Counted from the stretch's first letter, positions 33,198 through 41,927 are shown. The stretch: DNA of 64,000 bases from Bradyrhizobium sp. S69 (GCF_009766005.1 NZ_LMUK01000043.1:377122-441121); one strand, 5' to 3'. Notes: generated by a model not told the origin, from the sequence alone. Program-made: numbers and translations.

Positions 33198-35720
33198 ATG
33201 AATGTTGGAATGCGAGTACGGGGAGGCCTGCTGGCCACTCTGCTTCTGTTCGCCGCGCCGGTGGCTGGCACGCTGGCCGCCATGGTGATGTCTTCGCCTG
33301 CCGCCGCGCAAACCGTGGCCACGATCGAAGTCGAAGGCAACCGTCGCGTCGAAGTCGAGACCATCCGCTCCTATTTCAAGCCCGGGTCCGATGGACATCT
33401 TGACCAGGGCACGATCGATGACGGCCTGAAGGCCTTGATCGAGACCGGCCTGTTCCAGGACGTCAAAATCAACAACGTCCACGGCCATCTGGTGGTGAGC
33501 GTCGTTGAAAATCCGGTGATCGGGCGCGTTGCCTTCGAAGGCAACAAGAAGGTCAAGGACGAGCAGCTTTCGGCGGAAGTGCAGTCCAAGCCACGCGGAA
33601 CGTTTTCGCGACCGATGGTGCAGTCCGATGCCGAGCGTATCGCAGAGATCTATCGCCACTCCGGCCGCTATGATGTTCACGTTACGCCTGAGATCATCGA
33701 GCAGCCGAACAATCGGATCGACCTGATCTTCACCATCACCGAGGGTGAGAAGACCGGCATCAAATCGATCGAGTTCATCGGCAACGTCGCCTATTCGTCC
33801 TATCGCCTCAAGGACGTCATCAAGACCCGCGAGTCGAACCTGCTGAGCTTCCTCGGCGGTAACGACGTCTACGATCAGGACCGCATCGAGGCCGACCGCG
33901 ACCTGATCCGTCGCTTTTACCTGAGCCACGGTTTCGCCGATGTGCAGGTGGTGGCCGCGCTGACCGAATATGATCCGGACAAGAAGGGTTTTCTGGTCAG
34001 CTTCAAGATCGAGGAAGGCCAGCAGTATCGGGTTGCCTCCGTCAACTTCCAGTCCAGCATCGCCACGCTCGACGGCAATACACTATCGAGTTTCTCGCGG
34101 GTCTATGTCGGATCGCTCTACAACGCCGAGGCGCTCGAGAAATCCGTCGAGGAAATGCAGATCGAGGCGTCGCGACGCGGTTATGCCTTCGCCGTGGTGA
34201 AGCCGCGTGGCGACCGCAATTTCGAGGCACATACCGTTTCGATCATTTTTACCATCGACGAAGGCCCGCGGACCTACATCGAGCGCATCAACATCAAGGG
34301 CAACACGCGTACCCGAGAATACGTTATCCGCCGCGAATTCGATATTTCCGAGGGCGATGCCTATAATCGCGCGCTGGTCGATCGCGCCGAACGCCGCCTG
34401 AAAAACCTCGACTTCTTCAAGACCGTCAAGATCACGACCGAACCTGGCTCATCGAGCGATCGGGTGGTGCTCATTGTCGATCTGGAGGAAAAGTCCACCG
34501 GCGACTTCTCGGTATCCGGCGGTTACTCGACCACCGACGGCCCGCTGGCCGAGGTCAGTATTTCCGAGAAGAACTTCCTCGGCCGCGGCCTGTTCGCAAA
34601 GGCATCAGTCACCTACGGCGAATACGCACGCGGTGTGTCGCTGTCGTTCGTCGAGCCGTATCTCCTGGACTACCGCGTCGCCGCCGGGCTTGACGTGTAC
34701 TATCGCCAGCAGCTTGCCAACGACGATATTTCGTATGGCACCACGACCATCGGCTTCTCGCCGCGATTGGGATTTGCGCTGCGCGAGGATCTGTCGTTGC
34801 AACTGCGCTATTCGCTCTATCAGCAGTCCATCACGCTGCCGTCCACGCTCGACAATTGCGACAATTTGGCCGGACCGAATTTCCTGCCGACGCCGACCTA
34901 TATCAATCAAGTCTTGGGCGGCGTCGACCCGACCGGCAACAGTCAGAATGGCTTCGTGCCGGGCTGTTTGGCGGACGGTGAATCGTCGCTACCGGTTCGC
35001 GAGGAGCTGACACAGGGCGCGGAATGGGTTTCGTCGGTCGGCTACACGCTGAACTACAACACGCTGGACAACAACAAGAACCCGACCGACGGCCTGCTGC
35101 TCGACTTCAAGCAGGACTTCGCCGGCGTTGGTGGCGACGTCAGTTACCTGAAGTCCACCATCGATGGGAAGTATTACGCGCCGCTGGTCGCCGACATCGT
35201 CGGCATCGTCCACGTGCAGGCCGGTACCCTGAACCAAGTGGGTAGCAGCCCGCTTCGCATGCTGGACAACTTCCAGATGGGACCCAATCTGGTCCGCGGC
35301 TTTGCACCCAACGGTATCGGGCCGCGCGATCTCACCTTCTTCCCCTTCACGGGGACGGGCGATGCGCTCGGCGGTACCAAATACTGGGGTGCGTCAATGG
35401 AATTCCAGATGCCGTTCTGGTTCCTGCCGAAGGAAGTCGGCCTCAAGGGCGCGGTCTATGCTGACGCGGGATCGCTGTGGGATTATCAGGGGCCGACCTC
35501 GAATGCCGCCACCGGTGAAATCAATGGCCTGGTCAACGGCAAGTATTGCTCGTGCGCGATGGTATATGATGACAGCAACGTCGTCCGTTCGTCGGTCGGC
35601 ATCGGCTTGATCTGGGCGTCTCCGTTCGGCCCGCTGCGCTTCGACTATGCGATCCCGATCACCCAGGGCAAATACGACGTCGTGCAGCAGTTCAAATTCG
35701 GCGGCGGCACGTCGTTCTGA
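33198..35720 (+). CDS. bamA: Outer membrane assembly factor BamA (Omp85), solitary copy
   Basis: An 840-residue protein: signal peptide (about 1-38, cleavage near AAAQ), five POTRA domains (about 40-430) and a 16-strand barrel (about 440-840) with the conserved LVRGFAPNGIGPRD loop and a final aromatic residue GGTSF. It inserts beta-barrel proteins into the outer membrane. Two surface-loop cysteine pairs are predicted (CDN with GCLADG; KYCSCAM). Start ATG 33198. Neighbours are LysR and leuA rather than the usual rseP/lpxD/fabZ, so this may be a second copy. Confidence 0.92.
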   Translation: MNVGMRVRGGLLATLLLFAAPVAGTLAAMVMSSPAAAQTVATIEVEGNRRVEVETIRSYFKPGSDGHLDQGTIDDGLKALIETGLFQDVKINNVHGHLVVSVVENPVIGRVAFEGNKKVKDEQLSAEVQSKPRGTFSRPMVQSDAERIAEIYRHSGRYDVHVTPEIIEQPNNRIDLIFTITEGEKTGIKSIEFIGNVAYSSYRLKDVIKTRESNLLSFLGGNDVYDQDRIEADRDLIRRFYLSHGFADVQVVAALTEYDPDKKGFLVSFKIEEGQQYRVASVNFQSSIATLDGNTLSSFSRVYVGSLYNAEALEKSVEEMQIEASRRGYAFAVVKPRGDRNFEAHTVSIIFTIDEGPRTYIERINIKGNTRTREYVIRREFDISEGDAYNRALVDRAERRLKNLDFFKTVKITTEPGSSSDRVVLIVDLEEKSTGDFSVSGGYSTTDGPLAEVSISEKNFLGRGLFAKASVTYGEYARGVSLSFVEPYLLDYRVAAGLDVYYRQQLANDDISYGTTTIGFSPRLGFALREDLSLQLRYSLYQQSITLPSTLDNCDNLAGPNFLPTPTYINQVLGGVDPTGNSQNGFVPGCLADGESSLPVREELTQGAEWVSSVGYTLNYNTLDNNKNPTDGLLLDFKQDFAGVGGDVSYLKSTIDGKYYAPLVADIVGIVHVQAGTLNQVGSSPLRMLDNFQMGPNLVRGFAPNGIGPRDLTFFPFTGTGDALGGTKYWGASMEFQMPFWFLPKEVGLKGAVYADAGSLWDYQGPTSNAATGEINGLVNGKYCSCAMVYDDSNVVRSSVGIGLIWASPFGPLRFDYAIPITQGKYDVVQQFKFGGGTSF

Positions 35721-35750
35721 TTGAACCGTGCAGCGCAGATTCTCGCTTCA

Positions 35751-35923
35751 CCTCTCCCATCCAACTCGGGCATGCCCGAGTTGGATGGGAGAGGTCGAAT
35801 TGCTCCGGCGATGCGAAGCATCGTCCGGCGCAATTCGGGTGAGGGGTTACGGTCTCTCGTTTCCCTCAGCCCCTCACCCGAAATTCGCTTTGCGAATTTC
35901 GACCTCTCCCCGATGGGGAGAGG
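35751..35923. repeat. Perfect 44-bp palindrome and linked hairpins (family F) between bamA and leuA
   Basis: CCTCTCCCATCCAACTCGGG begins a 22-bp arm (35751-35772) followed without spacer by its exact complement to 35794. Further hairpins follow: CGAAATTCGC/GCGAATTTCG and CCTCTCCCC/GGGGAGAGG (35903-35923). They fill the 233-bp space between the convergent bamA and leuA genes and could stop transcription from both sides. No gene is seen here. Confidence 0.85.
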
Positions 35924-35953
35924 TGGGCTGAACTCCGCGAGCAGAACGAGCGA

Positions 35954-37513
35954 TCAGCTCGCCGCTTGCGCCGGCACGTCGCGCTGGTGCTTCATGACGA
36001 TCTTGTTGAGTGCGCCGAGATAGGCTTTGGCGGAGGCCACCAGCGTATCCGGATCGGACGCCTTCGAGGTCATCGAGCGGCCCTCATGGGCGAGCCGCAC
36101 CGACACTTCGGCTTGCGCGTCGGTTCCTTCGGTGACCGCATGAACCTGGTAGAGTTCCAGCTTGGCCTCATGCGGCACCAGCGCCTTGATGCAGTTGAAG
36201 ACCGCATCGACCGGACCGTTGCCTTCGGCTTCCTCGATCTTGATCTGGCCGTCGACATCGAGCTTCATGGTGGCGCGCTGTGGCCCGTGGGTGCCCGCGA
36301 TCACCGTCAGCGAGGTCAGCTTGATGCGGTCATGCGAGGCCGCGATTTCCTGATCGACCAGCGCCTCGATATCCTCGTCATAGATATCCTTCTTGCGATC
36401 GGCCAGCGCCTTCATCCGCACGAACGCGTCTTCCAGCTGGTTGGCGCCGAGCTTGTAGCCCATCTCCTCCAGCTTGTGCACGAAGGCATGACGCCCGGAA
36501 TGCTTGCCGAGCACCAGCGAGGACTTCTTCAGGCCGATCATCTCAGGGCGCATGATCTCGTAGGTCGAGGCGTCCTTCAGCACGCCATCCTGATGGATGC
36601 CGCTCTCATGCGCGAAGGCGTTGCGGCCGACGATCGCCTTGTTGTACTGCACCGGAAACGAAGTCGCCGCCGACACCAATTTCGAGGCCCGCGTCAGCAT
36701 GGTGGTGTCGATCTGGTTCCACCACGGGAATTTGTCGTTGCGGACGTTGATCGCCATCACGACTTCCTCGAGCGCGGCATTGCCCGCCCGCTCGCCGATC
36801 CCGTTGACGGTGCATTCGATCTGGCGCGCGCCGCCGGCGATGCCGGCCAGCGAATTCGCTACCGCCATACCGAGGTCGTTATGGCAATGCACCGAGAACA
36901 CCGCCTTGTCGGAGTTCGGCACCCGCTCGATCAAGGTGCGCATGAAGTGGGTGTATTCCTCCGGCGTGGTGTAGCCGACGGTATCGGGAAGATTGACCGT
37001 GGTGGCGCCGGCCTTGATCACGGCCTCAACGATGCGGCAGAGGTAGTCCATCTCGCTGCGGGTGGCGTCTTCGGCCGACCATTCGACGTCGTCGATGTGG
37101 TTGCGGGCGCGGGCGACGTTGGCGATCGACAGCTCCATCACCTGCTCCGGCGTCATGTTGAGCTTGACGCGCATGTGCAGCGGCGAGGTCGCGATCACGG
37201 TATGAACGCGGCCGCGCCGGGCGAATTTCACCGCTTCGGCGCAGCGGTCGATATCCTTTGGATTGGCACGCGACAGCCCCGCGATCACCGAATTCTTCGA
37301 ACGCCGGGCGATCTCGCTGACCGCCTGGAAATCGCCTTCGGAGGTGATGGGGAAACCGGCCTCGATGACGTCGACGCCCATATCGTCGAGCATCTCGGCG
37401 ATCTCGATCTTTTCTTCGAACGTCATGGTGGCGCCCGGGCATTGTTCGCCGTCGCGCAGGGTGGTGTCGAATATGATGACGCGGTCCTTGTCGGACTTTT
37501 TCGCTGAAGTCAT
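35954..37513 (-). CDS. leuA: 2-isopropylmalate synthase
   Basis: A 519-residue enzyme for the first committed step of leucine synthesis (acetyl-CoA plus 2-oxoisovalerate). The catalytic barrel covers about 1-280 with FDTTLRDGEQCPG, the metal ligands in VHCHNDLGMA and the GIGERAGNAALEE motif. The C-terminal LeuA regulatory domain (about 370-510), where leucine binds, is complete. AAGGAAC precedes ATG 37513. The upstream region encodes a leucine-rich leader peptide, so leaderattenuation is likely in addition to feedback inhibition. Confidence 0.95.
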   Translation of the reverse strand: MTSAKKSDKDRVIIFDTTLRDGEQCPGATMTFEEKIEIAEMLDDMGVDVIEAGFPITSEGDFQAVSEIARRSKNSVIAGLSRANPKDIDRCAEAVKFARRGRVHTVIATSPLHMRVKLNMTPEQVMELSIANVARARNHIDDVEWSAEDATRSEMDYLCRIVEAVIKAGATTVNLPDTVGYTTPEEYTHFMRTLIERVPNSDKAVFSVHCHNDLGMAVANSLAGIAGGARQIECTVNGIGERAGNAALEEVVMAINVRNDKFPWWNQIDTTMLTRASKLVSAATSFPVQYNKAIVGRNAFAHESGIHQDGVLKDASTYEIMRPEMIGLKKSSLVLGKHSGRHAFVHKLEEMGYKLGANQLEDAFVRMKALADRKKDIYDEDIEALVDQEIAASHDRIKLTSLTVIAGTHGPQRATMKLDVDGQIKIEEAEGNGPVDAVFNCIKALVPHEAKLELYQVHAVTEGTDAQAEVSVRLAHEGRSMTSKASDPDTLVASAKAYLGALNKIVMKHQRDVPAQAAS

Positions 37514-37579
37514 GGGAGAGTTCCTTTGGCTGATGCGCCGTCGTTCCAGGCGCTGAGGGGTTTCTGTCGGTCTCGCCTA

Positions 37580-37623
37580 CCCCTGAGTGCCCAGGCGCAC
37601 AGCGCCCAGACGGCCCTCAGGGG
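37580..37623 (-). promoter_or_regulatory. leuA: Candidate leuA attenuator RNA structure
   Basis: On the minus strand CCCCTGAG (complement of 37616-37623, overlapping the leader stop codon) can pair with CTCAGGGG (complement of 37580-37587), enclosing a small hairpin GGCGC-TGT-GCGCC. The same AGGGGT can instead pair with ACCCCT further downstream, nearer the leuA start. Two exclusive pairings beside a leucine-codon run are what attenuation needs. I see no U-tract, so the off-state could act without a classical terminator. Confidence 0.55.
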
Positions 37624-37745
37624 CCGATAAGAAGCAGAAGCCCGCCAATAATCAGGGTGGGCAGGAACGCAGCCGGAGCGTTCTGGGGACCAACGGCTTG
37701 CGCCGCCCCACCATGAACTCCAACCATGTCGCTGTTCGTCAGCAT
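37617..37745 (-). CDS. leuA leader peptide
   Basis: A 42-residue open frame too short for routine gene calls, 103 bp upstream of leuA. It starts at ATG 37745 with AAGGG seven bases upstream and ends PTLIIGGLLLLIGP then TGA. The last 15 codons include seven Leu (one CTG before PT, then CTG and the run CTT CTG CTT CTT... ) and three Ile codons. The stop codon overlaps one arm of an RNA hairpin. Ribosome stalling on scarce leucyl-tRNA would change that pairing. Peptide function itself is unlikely. Confidence 0.7.
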   Translation of the reverse strand: MLTNSDMVGVHGGAAQAVGPQNAPAAFLPTLIIGGLLLLIGP

Positions 37746-37902
37746 TGCCAGACCCTTGGGAAACCGCATTCTCGGCCAAAACCATTGACGGTTTGTTGCC
37801 GGCGACGCGTTTCGTGCCCCGTTCTAGACGAGAAAGCGCCGCCGCCGCAATGCCAAAAGATGGCCAGAAGATGGTCAGAAAGGCTGACCTAATTCGTCTC
37901 TC

Positions 37903-37940
37903 CGTCATGCCCGGCCTTGTGCCGGGCATCCACGTACTTC
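37903..37940. repeat. Palindromic repeat, family A (single arm)
   Basis: CGTCATGCCCGGCCTTGTGC followed by CGGGCATCCACGTACTTC: one arm of the family A element, directly at the 5' end of the GIY-YIG gene. It supplies an in-frame ATG (37908) to that gene, which would add repeat-encoded residues (MPGLVPGIHV). Confidence 0.8.
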
Positions 37941-37951
37941 ACTATCGGGGC

Positions 37952-38239
37952 GTGTTGGGTGGATACGTATATATCCTAGCGAGTGCACCGAACGGCATCT
38001 TGTATATCGGGGTGACGAACGATCTTGTGCGGCGAACTTACGAGCACCGAAACGGGCTGGTCACTGGCTTTACCAAAAAATATTTGATCAAGCGCCTCGT
38101 CTACTTCGAGCACCACGAGACAATTCAGGTTGCGATCCAGCGCGAACACAACATGAAGCATTGGTCACGCAAATGGAAAGTAAGATTGATACTGGCCAAC
38201 AATCCCGAATGGAACGATTTGTACGAGACGATTATCTGA
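37952..38239 (+). CDS. GIY-YIG nuclease domain protein
   Basis: A roughly 95-residue single-domain GIY-YIG protein of the YhbQ/UPF0213 type. The motif halves are GYVYILAS and LYIGVTNDL, followed by RRTYEHRNG, and the metal-site Glu lies in AIQREHNMKHWSR. I place the start at GTG 37952 (TTG 37955 is an alternative) because the family normally begins just before GYVYIL; the ATG at 37908 belongs to a palindromic repeat. Such proteins can nick or cut DNA; the cellular role is unclear. Repeats of one family flank it on both sides. Confidence 0.8.
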   Translation: MLGGYVYILASAPNGILYIGVTNDLVRRTYEHRNGLVTGFTKKYLIKRLVYFEHHETIQVAIQREHNMKHWSRKWKVRLILANNPEWNDLYETII

Positions 38240-38302
38240 AGTCTGGCCGAAAAACGCCTAGCGTTTTCGGCCTTGCTCCATTTATTTAAGCGCTCCTTTT
38301 TT

Positions 38303-38524
38303 CGTCATGGCCGGACTCGTCCCGGCCATCCACGTCCTTCCTTCTTGTCTGACGCACCCAAGGCGTGGATGCCCGGGACAAGCCCGGGCGAGATTGCTGG
38401 AAAAGCCCTATTTCATTCGCTTCTTTTTGAGTCAGATTCTGGGAGCTACAGCATTGGTGACGACGGCTACGGAAATAACAGTTGCCCAAGAACGTGGATG
38501 GCCGGGACGAGCCCGGCCATGACG
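38303..38524. repeat. Palindromic repeats, family A (full element plus one arm)
   Basis: A full element (38303-38391) has arms CGTCATGGCCGGACTCGTCC and GGGACAAGCCCGGGCG around CATCCACGTC and GGCGTGGATG. A single reverse arm at 38491-38524 ends GGCCATGACG two bases before the ppk2 stop. They fill most of the 287-bp gap between the convergent GIY-YIG and ppk2 genes. No gene is seen. Confidence 0.8.
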
Positions 38525-38526
38525 AA

Positions 38527-39495
38527 CTATTTGGACGCCTCCTTCGCGCCGGCCGTCTTCGCCACCGCCTTCTTCACCACTGCCGGCTTCTTGTCCTCGT
38601 CCTCCAGGGCTTTGCGCACCACCCTGAACTCCTCCAGCATGGCCGTGTCCACCTTGGGGAATTTCAGGTCGAGCCCGTCCAGCGCGCTGACGATGGCCGA
38701 ACCGATCACCACCCGCGCGAACCATTTGTGGTCGGCCGGCACCACGAACCACGGCGCGGCGCGGCTGGCGGTGTGCCGGATGACTTCCTGATAGGCGGCC
38801 TGGTATTTTCCCCAGTGCCCGCGCTCGTTGATATCGGCCATCGAGAACTTCCAGTTCTTGGGGGGCTCGTCGAGCCGGTCGAGGAAGCGTTCGCGCTGCT
38901 CTTCTTTCGAGACGTTGAGGAAAAACTTCAGGATCACGGTGCCGTTGCGTGCGAGGTAGCGCTCGAACGCGGAGATGTCCTCGAACCGCTCGCGCCAGAT
39001 GTTCCGGGTGACCAGTTTTGCCGGAATTTTTTGCTTGGCGAGGGTTTCCGGATGCACCCGCACCACCAGGCATTCTTCGTAATAGGAGCGGTTGAAGATG
39101 CCGATGCGGCCACGTTTCGGCAGCGCCACCGTGCTGCGCCACAGGAAATCGTGTTCGAGTTCGTGGCTCGACGGCTGCTTGAACGAGGTGACCTCGCATC
39201 CCTGCGGGTTGACGCCGTCGAACACGCTCTTGATCGCGCTGTCCTTGCCGGCGGCGTCCATGCCCTGGAAGACCAGCAGCAGCGACCAGCGATCCTGGGC
39301 GTAAAGCTTCTCCTGAAAATCATTCAACCGCTTGCGATTGGTCTCGATGATCTTCGAGCCCTTGTCCTTGTCGAGACCGCCCTTCTCCGCGGTCTTGTGC
39401 GATTTCAGGTGGAACTCGCTCGAACCATCGACGCGAAACGGCGCCACGAAGCGTTTCAGGTCTGCCGCGAAAGCGGGTGAAGGTTTGTTGTCCAT
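38527..39495 (-). CDS. ppk2: Polyphosphate kinase 2 family protein
   Basis: A 322-residue PPK2 protein that transfers phosphate between polyphosphate and nucleotides. Walker A is FQGMDAAGKDS (about residues 76-86), Walker B and lid lie around IGIFNRSYYEE and VVRVHPE, and WFVVPADHKWFAR is family-typical near the C-terminus. The last 30 residues are a Lys/Ala-rich tail outside the fold. One PPK2 domain, so class I or III; the preferred nucleotide is not evident. Confidence 0.92.
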   Translation of the reverse strand: MDNKPSPAFAADLKRFVAPFRVDGSSEFHLKSHKTAEKGGLDKDKGSKIIETNRKRLNDFQEKLYAQDRWSLLLVFQGMDAAGKDSAIKSVFDGVNPQGCEVTSFKQPSSHELEHDFLWRSTVALPKRGRIGIFNRSYYEECLVVRVHPETLAKQKIPAKLVTRNIWRERFEDISAFERYLARNGTVILKFFLNVSKEEQRERFLDRLDEPPKNWKFSMADINERGHWGKYQAAYQEVIRHTASRAAPWFVVPADHKWFARVVIGSAIVSALDGLDLKFPKVDTAMLEEFRVVRKALEDEDKKPAVVKKAVAKTAGAKEASK

Positions 39496-39585
39496 GTTGA
39501 AATTTCCTGTATTCGCGAAGCGCTACGGCGTGGACGGAATCGGCGTCAGTGTAGCTCCTCGCGACGACGTGAACGAGCCGCTTCC

Positions 39586-40287
39586 TTAAGAGAATTGCCG
39601 ATCGAGATAGGCCGTGACGAAGCGCGGCATCGCCGCGCTGAGATCGCCCCGTCCACGCACCAGATGGATCCTGGTCAGTTCTGGCTCCTTTTGACGAGCG
39701 AGATTGGCCTCGATGCGGGCGCGCAGCGCCTCGCCGGTCATGTCGACATGCAGGATCCGGATCGCAGCGATCGCAACGCCGGTGGCGACGCAATCCCAAT
39801 GCGGCTCGGCGCGATAATCGCCCGGCCGAAGACCGGTTTCCTCCTCGATCTCGCGGCTAACGCTGCCTTCGATATCCAGTCTGCCGCCCCGTACATCATC
39901 CAGATCCGGCGTGCCCGAGGGAAAATAGATCCGTCCCGCATTGGACGTGTGATCCGCCATTTCGCCGAGCGCAAACGCCCCGTCGTTGCTGAGCAGCGCC
40001 CCCATGCCAAACCCGTTGAACACGCCGTTGTCCGGAAAGCCCCAGTCCCGCCACGCCAGGAAGCTGGCAAAATCGGTCTCGAAATAATCGGCGACGAGGC
40101 GATCGCTCGAAAAATGCGGATGGCGTCCCAGCAGCACGCGGCCGTTCCACAGCGCCGGCCGCTTGCGCTGCTCGGCTGCGAAATGCGCATCGATCTCGGC
40201 GCGCTTTGCTTGCGCGAACGGCCAGGACCATGGCCGCACCGGCAGATCAAGCGCCGTGACGCGATGAATGACCGGCGGCGTCATCAA
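39586..40287 (-). CDS. Nudix hydrolase
   Basis: A 233-residue protein (ATG 40287, or ATG 40284 next to it) with the Nudix core REIEEETGL near residue 145, preceded by a less regular GX5E half. The N-terminal 90 residues contain DRLVADYFETDFASFLAWRDWG, which I recognise only as part of similar alphaproteobacterial Nudix proteins. The substrate is unknown. It ends beside the ppk2 start and its start abuts the end of the binding-protein gene. Confidence 0.82.
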   Translation of the reverse strand: MMTPPVIHRVTALDLPVRPWSWPFAQAKRAEIDAHFAAEQRKRPALWNGRVLLGRHPHFSSDRLVADYFETDFASFLAWRDWGFPDNGVFNGFGMGALLSNDGAFALGEMADHTSNAGRIYFPSGTPDLDDVRGGRLDIEGSVSREIEEETGLRPGDYRAEPHWDCVATGVAIAAIRILHVDMTGEALRARIEANLARQKEPELTRIHLVRGRGDLSAAMPRFVTAYLDRQFS

Positions 40288-40293
40288 CGATGT

Positions 40294-41334
40294 CTACTTC
40301 GCATTCATCCCCGTGGTCTTCTTGGCCTGCTCGACGAACTGGTTGGTATAGGTCTTGGTGACATCGATATTGGCCTTGGCGACTTCCGGCGAGCCCTCGC
40401 TGAACACCGCGAGCACAGCGTCGGCGCCCTTGGGATCCATCCTGCCGGTTTCCGAATACATCGGAATCGTATTCTTCAGCGCCGCCAGATAAAGCTCCTT
40501 GTTCTTGCCGACGATCTCCGGCGGCATCTTCTCCATGATCTCTTCGGCCGAATGCGAATGAATCCATGCCAGCGTATTCAGGATCGCATTGGTCAGGCCC
40601 TGGACTTCCTTGTCATGGGCGGCAACCCACGCCGTCGTGCTGTAGAGTGCGCCGCCCGGATATTCGCCGCCGAACATGTCGAGCGTATCCTTTTGCGTCC
40701 TCGTATCGCTGAGGATTCGTAAATCAGGATGGCTGCCTTGCAGCACCGTGACCGACGGATCGAGCATCACCGCCGCATCGATCTGGCCCTGCTCCATCGC
40801 CGCGACCGCGGTCGCCCCGAGGCCGACGCCGATCACGGAAGTGCCGGCCGGATCGAGGCCGTTTTTCTTCAAGAGAAATTTCAGGAAGAAATCGGTCGAG
40901 GAGCCCGGCGCGCTGACGCCGACCTTCTTGCCGGCGAGATCCTTGATCGATTTGATTTCGCCGTTATGCGAGGGCGATACCACCAGCACCAGGCCCGGAT
41001 AGCGGTCATACACCACGAACGCCCTCAGTTCCTGCTTCTTGGCCGCGAGATTGACGCAGTGGTCGAAATAGCCGGACACCACGTCGGCGCTGCCGCCGAG
41101 CACGGCCCTGAGCGCATCCGAGCCGCCCTTCAGATCGACCAGTTCGACCGCGAGCCCTGCTTTGTCGAATTCACCGAGTTGCCTGGCCAGCACGGTCGGC
41201 AGATAACACAGGCAGGCGCCGCCCCCGACCGCGATCGTGATCTTGCTTTGTGCCGCGGCGGGATCCGAGCCGAGCCCTGAACCCAACAGCAGCGCCAACA
41301 GCATCCCGGCCAGCCGGCCAACCATCGCTCTCAT
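40294..41334 (-). CDS. ABC transporter substrate-binding protein (NMT1/TauA type)
   Basis: A 346-residue periplasmic binding protein with a signal peptide (about 1-29, ending AAAQ). The sequence YLPTVLARQLGEFDKAGLAVELVDLKGG and the segment VGVSAPGSSTDFFLKFLLKKNGLDP are typical of the SsuA/TauA/THI5-like family, which bind sulfonates, nitrate, pyrimidines or aromatic acids. ATG 41334 has GGAGGAAA upstream. The matching permease and ATPase genes lie at 42048 and 43694 on the same strand, separated by repeats and other genes. Confidence 0.88.
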   Translation of the reverse strand: MRAMVGRLAGMLLALLLGSGLGSDPAAAQSKITIAVGGGACLCYLPTVLARQLGEFDKAGLAVELVDLKGGSDALRAVLGGSADVVSGYFDHCVNLAAKKQELRAFVVYDRYPGLVLVVSPSHNGEIKSIKDLAGKKVGVSAPGSSTDFFLKFLLKKNGLDPAGTSVIGVGLGATAVAAMEQGQIDAAVMLDPSVTVLQGSHPDLRILSDTRTQKDTLDMFGGEYPGGALYSTTAWVAAHDKEVQGLTNAILNTLAWIHSHSAEEIMEKMPPEIVGKNKELYLAALKNTIPMYSETGRMDPKGADAVLAVFSEGSPEVAKANIDVTKTYTNQFVEQAKKTTGMNAK

Positions 41335-41470
41335 GATTTCCTCCACTCGATCGGCCGCAGGATAGAGCAGCGCGTGCGGCTTGAGAAGGCGACTTTGGTG
41401 CGCTGGCCAAGCATCGTCAGGTCAAATACGCTCTCGCGACAAGAAACCATAAAACAAGGGAGAACTATCC

Positions 41471-41920
41471 ATGAATCGTACCGCCACCGCACTCTCGATC
41501 GCGCTTGCGTTTGCCGCCGGCTGCGGCGTGACGCACCTACTGCGTCCGGCCATCGCGGCCGAGAGCATCATGCCGCAGATCATCCATACCGGCGATTTTT
41601 CCGGCGACGCGCTGGGCCCGGCCAACGCCGGCGGCATGCATTCCAAGATGTTCGTCTCGGCCGAGGGCGCCACCATCTCGATTCAGGACGGCAATGTCGG
41701 CAAGCACCTGCATCCCAACACCAACGAGATCCAGTACATCCTCGAGGGCACCGGAACGATCTGGCTCGGCGACAAGGAAGTTTCGGTCAAGCCCGGCGAC
41801 CTCATCGTGATCCCAAAGGGCACCGCGCATGGCGGCACCAAGCCGGATGGCCGCCCGCTGAAAGCGATCGCGATCAAGACCCCGCCACAGGCGCCGGATG
41901 ATACGAAGATGCTGAACTGA
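41471..41920 (+). CDS. Exported cupin-domain protein
   Basis: A 149-residue single-cupin protein with a signal sequence (about 1-30, ending PAIAAE). Cupin motif 1 is GKHLHPNTNEIQYILEG (His, His-like spacing and Glu) and motif 2 PGDLIVIPKGTAHGG with the final His, so a metal site is likely in the periplasm. AAGGGAG precedes the ATG. It is encoded opposite to and between the ABC importer genes. The substrate is unknown; it might bind the imported compound. Confidence 0.82.
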   Translation: MNRTATALSIALAFAAGCGVTHLLRPAIAAESIMPQIIHTGDFSGDALGPANAGGMHSKMFVSAEGATISIQDGNVGKHLHPNTNEIQYILEGTGTIWLGDKEVSVKPGDLIVIPKGTAHGGTKPDGRPLKAIAIKTPPQAPDDTKMLN

Positions 41921-41927
41921 AGTTAAT

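Noticed and set aside
37908..37951. ATG 37908 as the start of the GIY-YIG gene
   Set aside because: This ATG and the next residues belong to a palindromic repeat seen elsewhere; the family normally starts just before GYVYIL.
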